NCBI GenBank assembly: GCA_016720805.1
Contig: JADKJZ010000014.1
Location: 806,001-870,000, forward strand
Length of the DNA stretch: 64,000 nucleotides
Origin: Gemmatimonadota bacterium
Lineage (GTDB): Bacteria; Gemmatimonadota; Gemmatimonadetes; Gemmatimonadales; GWC2-71-9
Reading direction: 5' to 3'
Positions 18,582 to 27,900 of the stretch are shown piece by piece. How positions within the stretch are numbered: the first letter of the stretch is position 1; every line of letters begins with the position of its first letter. Made by a program: the position numbers and the translations under genes. The notes beneath the pieces were generated by a model that saw nothing but the letters and a program-made list of their open reading frames with translations, ran no database searches and was not told where the DNA came from.

Positions 18582-20641
18582 GCGCCCAGGATACGAAGGC
18601 CTCGCTCTTTGATCCCGCGCTGGTCCGGACTGCGCTGCTCGATGCCGTGCGCAAGCTGCATCCGCGGCACCAAGCCAGAAACCCGGTGATGTTCACGGTC
18701 TGGGTCGGATCGCTCTTTGTCAGCGGGTTGGGGGTGCTGGCGCTGGTCGGCCACGCCGATGCCCCCGCCGGCTTCATCGTGACCATCGCGGCGTGGCTCT
18801 GGTTCACGCTGCTCTTTGCCAACTTCGCCGAGGCGATGGCGGAGGGGCGGGGACGTGCCCAGGCGGCCTCGCTGCGGCGGACCCGCTCGGAAACCTTGGC
18901 GCGGGTGCTGCCCGACCCGACCGATCGCTTCACGCTCGTCGCCAAGTCGGCGGGCGAGTTGCGCCGGGGTGACGTCGTCATCGTCGCGGCAGGCGAACTG
19001 ATCCCGGGCGATGGCGAGGTGATTGAGGGTGTCGCCTCCGTGGACGAGAGCGCCGTGACCGGCGAAAGCGCGCCTGTCATCCGCGAATCGGGCGGCGATC
19101 GCAGTGCCGTCACCAGCGGAACGACGGTGCTCTCCGATTGGCTCATCATCCGCATCAGCGTCGACCCGGGCGAGTCGTTCCTCGACCGGATGATCGGCCT
19201 GATCGAGGCTGCGAAGCGGCAGAAGACGCCGAACGAGATTGCGCTCGACATCCTCCTCGCGGCGCTGACGCTTGTCTTCCTGGTCGTCACGGTCACGCTG
19301 CGGCCGTACTCCGCCTTCGCCGTGGCGGGTGCCGGGGCCGGCTCCGTGGTGTCGCTGACCGTACTGGTCGCCCTGCTCGTCTGCCTCATTCCGACGACGA
19401 TCGGCGGCCTCCTCTCGGCCATCGGGATCGCCGGGATGGATCGGATGCTCCGCAAGAATGTCGTGGCGCGCTCGGGCCGCGCCGTCGAGGCGGCCGGTGA
19501 TGTCGACGTGCTCCTGCTCGACAAGACCGGGACGATCACCCTCGGCAATCGTCAGGCGACGGCGTTCATGCCGGCACCGGGCGTCACGGAACAGGAACTC
19601 GCGCTGGCCGCGGCACTCGCGTCGGGCAGTGACGAAACGCCCGAGGGGCGGAGCATCGTGGCGCTGGCGGGCGGAGCCTGGCCCCTGCCCGCGGTGGGCG
19701 CCGGCGCAGTGGCGGTGCCGTTCTCCGCGATGACGCGGATGAGCGGCGTCGATGTCGACGGCCGCATACTGCGGAAGGGCGCGAGCGACGCGATCACCCG
19801 CCACGTGCAGCAGGGCGGTGGCGCGATGCCGCCGGCTGTGCTTGCCACGATCGAGGAGATTGCGCGGGCGGGAGGCACGCCGCTCGTCGTCTCCGAGGGC
19901 TCCCGCGTGCTCGGCGTGGTGCGCCTGAAGGACATCGTGAAGGGTGGCATGCGGGAACGCTTCGACGAGCTGCGCCGCATGGGGATCCGGACGGTGATGA
20001 TCACCGGCGACAATCCGCTGACGGCGGCCGCCATCGCCGCCGAGGCCGGCGTCGATGATTTCCTGGCCGAAGCGACGCCGGAAGCGAAGCTGGCGCTGAT
20101 CCGCGAGTACCAGCAGGGCGGGCGACTGGTCGCGATGACTGGCGACGGCACCAACGACGCGCCGGCGCTGGCCCAGGCCGACGTGGCGCTCGCGATGCAG
20201 TCGGGGACGCAGGCCGCTCGCGAGGCCGGCAACCTGATTGACCTCGACAGCAATCCCACCAAGCTGATCGAAGTCGTCGAGACCGGAAAGCAGATGCTGA
20301 TGACGCGCGGCGCCTTGACGACATTCTCACTGGCCAACGACGTGGCGAAGTACTTCGCCATCATTCCGGCGGCCTTTGCCACCACGTATCCGGTGCTCAA
20401 CACGCTGAACGTGATGCATCTCGGATCACCGACCAGCGCGGTGCTCTCCGCCGTGATCTTCAATGCACTCATCATCGTCGCGCTCATTCCGCTCGCGCTG
20501 CGCGGCGTGGCCTACCGCGCGCTCGGCGCGGCGGCGCTCCTCCGGCGCAATCTGCTGGTGTACGGTCTCGGCGGCATCGTGGCACCGTTCGTCGGGATCA
20601 AGCTGATCGACATGGCGCTGACCGCGCTGGGGGTCTCATGA
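18578..20641 (+). CDS. kdpB: Potassium-transporting ATPase, ATP-binding subunit B
   Basis: KdpB is the P-type ATPase catalytic subunit that powers K+ uptake. The 687-aa length is normal. The actuator motif VTGESAPV is at about residue 160, the phosphorylated Asp is in DKTGTIT near residue 315, and the hinge motif TGDGTNDAPALAQADVALAM is near residue 520. Membrane helices lie on either side of the cytoplasmic domains in the expected order. The gene overlaps kdpA and kdpC by 4 nt each. Confidence 0.97.
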   Translation: MSAQDTKASLFDPALVRTALLDAVRKLHPRHQARNPVMFTVWVGSLFVSGLGVLALVGHADAPAGFIVTIAAWLWFTLLFANFAEAMAEGRGRAQAASLRRTRSETLARVLPDPTDRFTLVAKSAGELRRGDVVIVAAGELIPGDGEVIEGVASVDESAVTGESAPVIRESGGDRSAVTSGTTVLSDWLIIRISVDPGESFLDRMIGLIEAAKRQKTPNEIALDILLAALTLVFLVVTVTLRPYSAFAVAGAGAGSVVSLTVLVALLVCLIPTTIGGLLSAIGIAGMDRMLRKNVVARSGRAVEAAGDVDVLLLDKTGTITLGNRQATAFMPAPGVTEQELALAAALASGSDETPEGRSIVALAGGAWPLPAVGAGAVAVPFSAMTRMSGVDVDGRILRKGASDAITRHVQQGGGAMPPAVLATIEEIARAGGTPLVVSEGSRVLGVVRLKDIVKGGMRERFDELRRMGIRTVMITGDNPLTAAAIAAEAGVDDFLAEATPEAKLALIREYQQGGRLVAMTGDGTNDAPALAQADVALAMQSGTQAAREAGNLIDLDSNPTKLIEVVETGKQMLMTRGALTTFSLANDVAKYFAIIPAAFATTYPVLNTLNVMHLGSPTSAVLSAVIFNALIIVALIPLALRGVAYRALGAAALLRRNLLVYGLGGIVAPFVGIKLIDMALTALGVS

Positions 20642-21231
20642 CCGACCATACTCTGCGGCACGAGCTGCGTCCCGCGCTCGTGTTGCTCGCCGCCTTCACC
20701 CTGCTGACTGGGGTCGTGTATCCCCTGGCGGTGACCGGAGCCGCCGCGGCACTCTTTCCGCGGGAGGCGGGCGGATCCGTGGTCATGCGCGGCGGCACGG
20801 CCGTCGGGTCGGCGCTGATCGGGCAGGACTTCCAGGGACCAATGTGGTTCCATGGGCGCCCGTCGGCCGCGGCCGATGGCCCCTATCAACCCCGCCTCTC
20901 GGCCGGCTCCAATCTCGGCCCCATCAACCCGGCACTCCTCGATTCGGTGCGAGCACGTGCGGCGGCGTTGCGAGCCGAAGGCGGCGCCACGGCGGAATTG
21001 CCGGTCGACCTCCTGACCGCGAGTGGCAGCGGCCTCGACCCGCACATCACCCCCGCGGCGGCCAGGTGGCAGGAGGCGCGCGTGGCCGCTGCCCGCGGGC
21101 TCCTTCCCGCGACGGTGCACGCGCTCGTCACGGCGCACATCGAAGCGCGCCAGTTCGGCCTCCTCGGCGAGCCGCGCGTCAACGTGCTGCAGCTCAATCT
21201 CGCGCTCGATTCACTCCGAGGCACCCCATGA
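20638..21231 (+). CDS. kdpC: Potassium-transporting ATPase subunit C
   Basis: KdpC is the single-helix periplasmic subunit needed for assembly and activity of the Kdp complex. The 197-aa protein has one N-terminal membrane helix (ALVLLAAFTLLTGVVYPLAV) and the family blocks GSALIGQDFQGPMWFHGRPS, SNLGPINPALL and GSGLDPHITPAAA. ATGA overlaps join it to kdpB and to the following outer-membrane barrel gene, which makes the barrel part of the Kdp operon. Confidence 0.96.
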   Translation: MTDHTLRHELRPALVLLAAFTLLTGVVYPLAVTGAAAALFPREAGGSVVMRGGTAVGSALIGQDFQGPMWFHGRPSAAADGPYQPRLSAGSNLGPINPALLDSVRARAAALRAEGGATAELPVDLLTASGSGLDPHITPAAARWQEARVAAARGLLPATVHALVTAHIEARQFGLLGEPRVNVLQLNLALDSLRGTP

Positions 21232-22316
21232 TCCGGCCGTTCCGCTTCCTCGCCACGATCGCTGTGGCCCTCCCCGCGGCAGCGCAGACCCCGCAGCCCA
21301 TCGTGCGCGTCGGCGGATTCGCCGATGCGTACTACGTCTGGGACCTTGGGCGCCCGGCGCTGCGCGACCGTGCCTTCACCACGCAGGCGGTGCGGCACGA
21401 TGAGTTCAACATCAACCTCGCGCACATCGAGGCGACGCTGTCGGCCGAGCGCGTGCGTGGCCGTCTGGCCCTGCAGGCCGGCACCGCCGTGCAGGCCAAC
21501 TACGCTGGCGAACCGGCCATCGGCGCCAACAGTGGCCCCTCGCTCTCCCGGTCCATCCAGGAGGCGGTCGTCGGGGTGCGCGTGCGCCCCGGTCTCTGGG
21601 TCGACGGCGGCGTCTTCTTCTCGCACATCGGGCAGGAGAGCTGGATCTCGCGCGACAACCCGACCTACACCCGCTCCTTCACGGCCGAGTACACGCCGTA
21701 CTACAGCAGTGGGGTGAAGGTGACCTGGGCTGCGAGCCCGAAGATCACCGCGCAACTGCATCTGCTCAACGGCTGGCAGAACATCTCCGAGAACAACGAG
21801 CGCAAGGCCGTCGGCGCGCGCATTGACTGGACACCGCGCACGGGGGTCTCCGTGGGGTGGGCCGGTTTCCGGGGTGATGAACAGCCTGAAGGGAGCGCCC
21901 GGCGCATCCGGGACTTTCATCAACTCGTGGCACGCCTCGAACCGCGAAGCGACCTCACGCTCTGGCTGACCGCCGACCGGGGCTGGGAACGACCGGAGAC
22001 GGGGCCCACCGCCACGTGGGGCAGCCTCACCGCGATCGCCGAACGGCGACTGTCGCCGACGCTTTCCCTCGCAGCGCGCGTCGAGCGCTATGTGGACCGC
22101 GATGGTGTGCTCATTCCGGTCCCCGATCCGGAGGGTTTTGCGGTCACCTCGGCGTCGCTCGGGCTCAATCTCCGACTGCCGGAGGGGGTCCAGTGGCGGA
22201 CCGAGGCGCGCGGTTACTGGAGCGATGCCTCGGTGTGGCCGGATCGGCTGGGTAGCCGGCGAAGCACCGCCGCGCTGGTGACGTCGCTTTCGCTGACCTT
22301 GTCGGCATCGCCATGA
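21228..22316 (+). CDS. Outer-membrane beta-barrel protein in the kdp operon
   Basis: A 362-aa protein with a cleavable signal peptide (LATIAVALPAAAQ) and alternating amphipathic beta strands rich in aromatic residues resembles the OmpL-like porin type-2 family. Recognisable segments are VGGFADAYYVWDLGRPA at the start of the mature protein and WVDGGVFFSHIGQESWISRD in the middle. It overlaps kdpC by 4 nt, so it is co-translated with the transporter. Barrel genes also occur next to kdp genes in other phyla with outer membranes, which supports a role in letting K+ across the outer membrane, though this is inferred from position. Confidence 0.75.
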   Translation: MIRPFRFLATIAVALPAAAQTPQPIVRVGGFADAYYVWDLGRPALRDRAFTTQAVRHDEFNINLAHIEATLSAERVRGRLALQAGTAVQANYAGEPAIGANSGPSLSRSIQEAVVGVRVRPGLWVDGGVFFSHIGQESWISRDNPTYTRSFTAEYTPYYSSGVKVTWAASPKITAQLHLLNGWQNISENNERKAVGARIDWTPRTGVSVGWAGFRGDEQPEGSARRIRDFHQLVARLEPRSDLTLWLTADRGWERPETGPTATWGSLTAIAERRLSPTLSLAARVERYVDRDGVLIPVPDPEGFAVTSASLGLNLRLPEGVQWRTEARGYWSDASVWPDRLGSRRSTAALVTSLSLTLSASP

Positions 22317-22324
22317 TCTCGCGT

Positions 22325-22330
22325 TAGCTT
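22325..22330 (+). promoter_or_regulatory. Putative -10 element TAGCTT for kdpDE, leaderless start
   Basis: TAGCTT is followed by 6 nt and the ATG of kdpD. It lies just past the stop of the barrel gene, so kdpDE may be transcribed separately as well as from the operon promoter, without a leader. Confidence 0.45.
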
Positions 22331-22336
22331 GTGGGG

Positions 22337-25029
22337 ATGAGCGACCCGGCCCGTCCCGATCCGGATGCGTTGCTCGCCCGCGTGCAGCAGGACGTGGCGC
22401 GCGCGGGGCGCGGGCGCCTGAAGATCTTCCTGGGCGCCTCCCCCGGCGTCGGGAAGACCTTCGCGATGCTCGAGGCCGCGCAGGCCGCCCACGCGGCCGG
22501 CATCGACGTGGTGGTCGGCGTGGTCGAGACGCATGGTCGGCGCGAGACGGCGGAACGGCTCGAAGGGCTGGAGCAGTTGCCTCGACATCCGGTAGCCCAC
22601 CGCGGCGTCGTGCTGGAGGAGTTCGACCTCGACGGCGCGATCGCCCGCCGCCCGGCCATCCTGTTGCTCGACGAACTCGCCCACACCAATGCCCCCGGCT
22701 CGCGCCACGCCAAGCGATGGCAGGATGTGCGAGAGGTGCTGGCCGCGGGCATCGACGTGCACACCACGCTGAACATCCAGCACATCGAGAGTCTCAACGA
22801 CATCGTGGCGCAGATCACCGGCGTCACCGTGCGCGAGACGGTCCCCGACTCGCTCCTCGACGATGCCGCGGAGCTGGAGCTCGTCGATGTCTCCCCCGAC
22901 GTGTTGCAGGCGCGGCTTCGTGAAGGGAAGGTATATCTCCCCACGCAGGCAGAGCGGGCGCTCGACCGCTTCTTCACCCGCGGCAACCTGATCGCCCTGC
23001 GTGAGCTGGCGTTGCGTCAGACTGCCGATCGGATGGACGCCGAGATGCGCGACTGGCGAAGCGTCGCCGGCATCCAGGGACCGTGGGCGGCCGGGGAGCG
23101 AGTGTTGGTGGCGGTCGCGCCGACGGCGAGGCACCGCGGCTGGTCCGCGCGGGGTGGAGACTGGCAGCGGCACTGCGGGCCGAATGCGTGGTGCTCCACG
23201 TGGAGACCGCGGAGGTGCGGCACAGCGCGCCGGCGCTCCGCGAATCCGTGCAGGAAGCGATGCGGCTCGCCCAGGAGCTGGGTGCGCGCGTCGTGACGGT
23301 GGCCGCCGACGATGTCGGCACCGAATTGCTGGCGTGGGCGCGCCGCGAGAACGTGACGCGGATCGTGGTGGGACGCTCGCGGCGCAGCAGCTGGCGGCAG
23401 CGGCTCCGACGCTCGCCGGTCGACCGCCTGCTGAGCGGGCACGACGGCCTCGATGTGCACGTGCTTGCGCCGCGTGGGCCGAGCGCGAGGTCTCGCCGTC
23501 GGCTGTCGAGCCGAGTGGGCAACCTTCCACCTGGCGCGACCACGCGCTGGCGGTGAGCTGGGTGGGCGGCGCGGCGTTGCTTGGTCTCGCCCTGCGAGGC
23601 CTGCTCTCGACGACGGACATCGCCATGCTCTTCCTGCTCGCCATCGCGATGGCGGGGGTGAAGGCACCGCGCGCGGCCGGCATCGTCGCCGCGGTGGTCG
23701 GCATCGGCCTCTTCGACCTCCTCTTCGTCCCGCCGTACGGCACCTTTGCCGTGTCCGATGCCGCCTACCTGCTCACCTTCCTCGTGATGCTCGGCATCGC
23801 ACTCGCGATGACCCAGGTGATGGGGCGGCATTCAGGAACGGGCCGACGCGGCACGCGCGCGGGAGCGACGCACCGCCGCCCTGCTCGAACTGGCCCAGGA
23901 ACTTGCGCTGGCAGGGACGGAACAGGTCGTGGGCGCGGCGGTGCAGCGCCGGCTGGCGGACTCGATCGGGGCGGAGGCCACCGTGCTGATCGGCGACCGC
24001 GACGGTGCATTGCAGGCCTTGGTGGCGAGCGGCATTCCGCTCGATGACCGGGAACTGGCCGTCGCGCGCTGGGCCGTGAATCGTCGCGAGCCCGCCGGCC
24101 TCGGCACCGCGACGCTGCCGACCGCTGCGGCCCGGTGGGTGCCGCTGGTGGTCGGCGACCAGACCATCGGGGCGATGGGAATCCGCATGCTGGATGGCGA
24201 CCCGCTCCGGGCGCCGGAGCGCCGGATCTTTCTCGAAGCGGTCGCGGGACAGGTCGCGGTGGCGCTGGAGCGATTACGCCTGGCGGATCGTACCCAGCGT
24301 GACCGCGTGGAGATCGAGGCCGAGCGACTGCGCACGGCGCTGCTCTCGTCGCTCTCGCATGACCTGCGCACGCCGCTGGCCGCCGTCGAAGGGGCCGCCA
24401 CCACCCTGTTGCGGGAGTCGATGGTCACCGATCAGGTGATGCGGCACGACCTCCTCGAGACCGTGCGCGACGAGGCACGCCGGATGGGGCGCCTCGTCAC
24501 CAACCTGCTCGAGATGGTGCGAGTCGAGTCGGGGTCGTTGCAGGTGCAACACGAATGGCAATCGGTGGAGGAAATCGTCGGCGTCGCCCTGATGCGTTGC
24601 GAGCCACTGCTCGGCGCGCTCGTCGTCACGACGAATGTGCCGGACGACCTCCCGCTGCTGCGCGTCGACGGGCTGCTGCTCGAACAGGTGTTCGTGAACC
24701 TGCTGGAGAACGCGGCCCGGTACGCGGCGACGGGCGGCGAGGTGCGCATCACCGCGCGGACGGTCGGTCGCGACATCGAGATCGTCGTGGAGGATCGAGG
24801 GCCGGGGGTGCCGGCCGGCGAAGAAGAGGCGATCTTCGAGAAGTTCGCCCGGGGCGGCAATGCGGCCGGCGGGGGCGTCGGCCTCGGGCTCGCCATCTGC
24901 CGAGGGATCGTGATGGCGCACGGCGGGCGAATTCACGCCGAGCGTCGCGAGGGCGGAGGATTGCGCATGGTGATCACCCTGCCATTGCCGGATGAGCAAC
25001 CCGCCATGCCGCCGGAAGCGCTCGAATGA
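22337..25029 (+). pseudogene. kdpD: Sensor histidine kinase KdpD, disrupted by three frameshifts
   Basis: KdpD senses K+ limitation or osmotic stress and phosphorylates KdpE. All domains are encoded but lie in successive frames: the KdpD sensor domain with Walker A GASPGVGKT and LLLDELAHTNAPGSRHAKRW; a universal-stress-type domain (LRAECVVLHVETAEV) after a shift near 23117; four membrane helices (LLFVPPYGTFAVSDAAYLL) after a shift near 23470-23490; then GAF-like, HisKA (SLSHDLRTPLAAVEGA) and HATPase domains after a shift near 23818-23829. Each shift is one base and coding quality is kept throughout, so consensus errors are as likely as true inactivation. The end overlaps kdpE by ATGA. Confidence 0.85.
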
Positions 25030-25715
25030 CCGCGCCGATCACCATCGTGCTGATCGAGGACGAATCGCCGATGCGCCGCTTCCTGCGCGCCGCCTTCGGC
25101 ACGCAATCGATGACGCTCATCGAGGCGCCCACGGCGCGCGAGGGGCTGGCCCAGGTCGCCGGCCGTCGCCCCGACCTGGTGCTGCTCGACCTCGGATTGC
25201 CGGACATGGATGGGCTCGACGTGGTGCGCCGGATTCGCGAATGGAGCAGCGTGCCCATCATCGTCCTCTCGGCCCGCGGTCGAGAAGACGACAAGGTCGC
25301 GGCGCTCGATGCCGGCGCGGATGACTACCTCACCAAGCCGTTCGGGGTGGACGAGTTGCTCGCGCGCATCCGCGTGGCGCTGCGGCACGCGGTGCAGCAG
25401 GCCTCACCGGAGCCGGTGGTCACTGTCGGCCCGTTGCGGATCGACTTCGGTGCGCACACGGTGCACCGCGACGGGGCCGAACTGCGCTTGACGCCGACCG
25501 AGTACCGATTGTTGGCCGTCCTGGCCCAGCACGCCGGAAAGGTGATCACCCATCGCCAACTGCTCCGCGAGGTGTGGGGTCTCCACACCGAGGACCAGAT
25601 CCATTATCTCCGGGTCTACGCCGCGCAGCTGCGGCGCAAGCTCGAGCTCGACCCCTCCCGCCCCCGCTGGCTCGTGACGGAACCCGGCGTCGGCTATCGC
25701 CTCCGCGCCGAGTAG
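25026..25715 (+). CDS. kdpE: Two-component response regulator KdpE
   Basis: KdpE is the OmpR-family activator of the kdp operon. The 229-aa protein has a receiver domain with acidic pair ED near residue 12, the phosphorylated Asp in VLLDLGLPDMDGLDVV and the Lys of DDYLTKPFG, followed by a winged-helix DNA-binding domain (TPTEYRLLAVLAQHAGKVIT, then LLREVWG). Its start overlaps the kdpD stop, so the pair is co-translated. If kdpD is truly broken, KdpE would be an orphan regulator. Confidence 0.95.
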   Translation: MTAPITIVLIEDESPMRRFLRAAFGTQSMTLIEAPTAREGLAQVAGRRPDLVLLDLGLPDMDGLDVVRRIREWSSVPIIVLSARGREDDKVAALDAGADDYLTKPFGVDELLARIRVALRHAVQQASPEPVVTVGPLRIDFGAHTVHRDGAELRLTPTEYRLLAVLAQHAGKVITHRQLLREVWGLHTEDQIHYLRVYAAQLRRKLELDPSRPRWLVTEPGVGYRLRAE

Positions 25716-25777
25716 GGCGAGGAAACATCCACCCCGGCGGTGCCGTATCACCGGCATCACTCACCTTGGAGCCCCGC

Positions 25778-26269
25778 ATGACCAGTCGCCTCGCCCTTGC
25801 TGCTCTCCTGATCCTCGCCGTGCCCGGTTCCGCCAGCGCCCAGCAACCAGCGGCGGCCGGCGGTGCGCACGACTCCGTCATGGCCGTGGTCAAGGGCCTC
25901 TTTGACGGGATGCGGACGCGCGACACCGCCCTGATGCGCCGCAGCTTCGCCCCCGGGACGGTGCTGGGTGGCGTGCCTGCGGCAGGCAAGCCGGCGGAGT
26001 TCATGGCCGTCGACGCGTTCATCGGGTCGATCGCCAAGGCGCCTCCCGCGATGCTGCTCGACGAGCGGCTCTACGACCCGGAGGTGCGGATCGACGGGGG
26101 ACTGGCGACGGTCTGGACCTTTTACGCCTTCTTCGTGGGCGACCGGCTGTCGCATTGCGGCGTCGACGCCTTCCAGCTCGCCCGGACCAGCGACGGCTGG
26201 AAGATCATCGCCCTGGCGGACACCCGGCAGCAGACCGGCTGCGACGTGACGGGGAAGCGTCGGGCGTAG
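25778..26269 (+). CDS. Secreted NTF2-like (SnoaL/DUF4440-type) protein
   Basis: A 163-aa protein begins with a signal peptide (LALAALLILAVPGSASAQQ) and folds, by pattern, as a nuclear-transport-factor-2-like cone: VMAVVKGLFDGMRTRDTALM for the first helices, then RIDGGLATVWTFYAFFVGD and DGWKIIALADT strands. Such domains bind small molecules or act as small enzymes; the role here is unknown. The start at 25778 has TTGGAG 7 nt upstream. It is not obviously linked to kdpE, 62 nt upstream. Confidence 0.75.
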   Translation: MTSRLALAALLILAVPGSASAQQPAAAGGAHDSVMAVVKGLFDGMRTRDTALMRRSFAPGTVLGGVPAAGKPAEFMAVDAFIGSIAKAPPAMLLDERLYDPEVRIDGGLATVWTFYAFFVGDRLSHCGVDAFQLARTSDGWKIIALADTRQQTGCDVTGKRRA

Positions 26270-26284
26270 CGCGCCGGGCGATGT

Positions 26285-26290
26285 TACCTT
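26285..26290 (+). promoter_or_regulatory. Putative -10 element TACCTT
   Basis: TACCTT precedes the small gene at 26324; transcription would start near 26297 with a leader of about 27 nt containing GAGGAG. Confidence 0.4.
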
Positions 26291-26323
26291 TTCGGCGTTC
26301 CCACTTTCCATTGAGGAGTCCCG

Positions 26324-26584
26324 ATGTCCGACGCCCCCCTCGCCTCGATCGCTCCAGCGCGCGCGGCCCAGGAGCTGGCCAAGCTCTCCGCCGCCCACAA
26401 GAGCGGTGAGCTGAAGGCCGACGAATACGAACACCGCTTCTCGCGCATGATCCAGGAATTGCGGGATCGCCAGATTTCCGGGACGCGTGCCGAGATCATG
26501 GCCGCCCTCGAGCCGCTCCGTCTCGACGGGACCGTGACGCCGAGTGAGTGGCACCGCTTCGTGTCGCAGCTCGGACTCGCCTGA
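26324..26584 (+). CDS. Small helical protein of unknown function
   Basis: This 86-aa cytoplasmic protein is mostly alpha-helical and charged (LAKLSAAHKSGELKADEYEH, FSRMIQELRDRQ, WHRFVSQLGLA). I do not recognise a family; the segment KSGELKADEYEHRFSRM resembles the short helical repeats of SHOCT-type domains only loosely. A good Shine-Dalgarno sequence (GAGGAG) and a TACCTT element support expression. It is 13 nt upstream of ispG and probably co-transcribed with it. Confidence 0.7.
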   Translation: MSDAPLASIAPARAAQELAKLSAAHKSGELKADEYEHRFSRMIQELRDRQISGTRAEIMAALEPLRLDGTVTPSEWHRFVSQLGLA

Positions 26585-26597
26585 GCAGGAGCTCCGC

Positions 26598-27812
26598 ATG
26601 GCTGTCGTGACGCGCCGCCAGACTCGCACCGTGCGGGTTGGCGGCGTTCCCGTGGGATCGGCGCACCCGATCGTGGTGCAGTCGATGACCAACACCGATA
26701 CCGCCGACATCCCGGCCACCATCCATCAGGTGGCCGCACTCGCGCGTGCCGGCAGTGAACTCGTGCGCGTGACGGTGAACAACGAGGAGGCCGCCGCCGC
26801 GGTGCCGCACATCGTCGCCGGCCTCGCCAAGGTTGGCATCACGGTGCCGATCGTCGGCGACTTCCACTACAACGGCCACCTCCTGCTCACCAAGTATCCC
26901 GAGTGCGCCCGCGCCCTCGCGAAGTACCGGATCAATCCGGGCAACGTCGGCGGCAAGCGTCACGACGAGCACTTCCGCGCGATCGTCGAGGTGGCGATCG
27001 CGAACGAGAAGCCGGTGCGCATCGGCGTCAACTGGGGCTCGCTCGACCAGGCGCTGCTCACCACCATGATGGACGCCAACGCGCTGCTGCCCGCGCCGCG
27101 CGACGCGCGCGACGTGATGATGGATGCGATGGTCGAGTCGGCCATCCGCTCGGCGACGTTCGCCGAGGAGATCGGGCTCCCCAGCGATCGCATCATCCTC
27201 TCCGCCAAGGTCTCCGGCGTGCAGGATCTGGTCGATGTCTACCGGATGCTCGCCGAGCGCGGGCCGTACCCGCTCCACCTCGGGCTGACCGAGGCGGGGA
27301 TGGGCGTCAAAGGAGTCGTCGCGTCGGCGGCCGGGCTGTCCATCCTGCTGCAAGAGGGGATCGGCGACACCATCCGCGTCTCGCTTACGCCGCAGCCGGG
27401 TGGCGACCGCGCCGAGGAGGTGCGGGTCGCCCAGCAGATTCTCCAGTCGCTGGAAATCCGCCACTTCACGCCCCAGGTCACCTCCTGCCCGGGCTGTGGC
27501 CGGACCACCTCGACCTTTTTCCAGGAGATGGCCCAGGAGATCCAGGGCTACCTGCGGGAGCAGATGCCGATCTGGCGTTCGCAGTACCCCGGGGTGGAAG
27601 AGATGAAGGTCGCCGTCATGGGGTGCGTCGTGAATGGTCCGGGCGAATCGAAGCATGCCGATCTGGGCATCTCGCTGCCGGGGACCTTCGAAGAGCCCGT
27701 GGCGCCGGTCTTTCAGGACGGCCGTCTGGTCACCACCCTCCGGGGTGACGGAATCGTGAAGGAATTCCTCGGAATGCTGGATGCCTACGTGGCCCGCCGC
27801 TGGGGCGGCTGA
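26598..27812 (+). CDS. ispG: 4-hydroxy-3-methylbut-2-enyl-diphosphate synthase
   Basis: IspG converts methylerythritol cyclodiphosphate to HMBPP in the MEP isoprenoid pathway using a [4Fe-4S] cluster. The 404-aa protein shows the N-terminal TIM-barrel block IVVQSMTNTDTADIPATIHQ, the motif RINPGNVGGK, and the C-terminal iron-sulfur ligands in SCPGCGRT and AVMGCVVNGPGESKHADLG. The start at 26598 has AGGAGC upstream and gives a normal N-terminus; a longer frame from 26544 overlaps the preceding gene. No other MEP gene is in the window. Confidence 0.96.
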   Translation: MAVVTRRQTRTVRVGGVPVGSAHPIVVQSMTNTDTADIPATIHQVAALARAGSELVRVTVNNEEAAAAVPHIVAGLAKVGITVPIVGDFHYNGHLLLTKYPECARALAKYRINPGNVGGKRHDEHFRAIVEVAIANEKPVRIGVNWGSLDQALLTTMMDANALLPAPRDARDVMMDAMVESAIRSATFAEEIGLPSDRIILSAKVSGVQDLVDVYRMLAERGPYPLHLGLTEAGMGVKGVVASAAGLSILLQEGIGDTIRVSLTPQPGGDRAEEVRVAQQILQSLEIRHFTPQVTSCPGCGRTTSTFFQEMAQEIQGYLREQMPIWRSQYPGVEEMKVAVMGCVVNGPGESKHADLGISLPGTFEEPVAPVFQDGRLVTTLRGDGIVKEFLGMLDAYVARRWGG

Positions 27813-27815
27813 ATT

Positions 27816-27839
27816 GGCCCCCCTCTTGCGGGCGGGGCC
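27816..27839 (+). terminator. GC-rich hairpin after ispG
   Basis: GGCCCC and GGGGCC pair across a 12-nt loop starting 3 nt after the ispG stop, followed by a pyrimidine-rich tract. It is a plausible terminator with a weak T-run. Confidence 0.35.
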
Positions 27840-27900
27840 TCTCTCCCTGATACTACAGCCTAGCACATTTCCGATCACCCACCCGCGAGGTCGATTTCTG

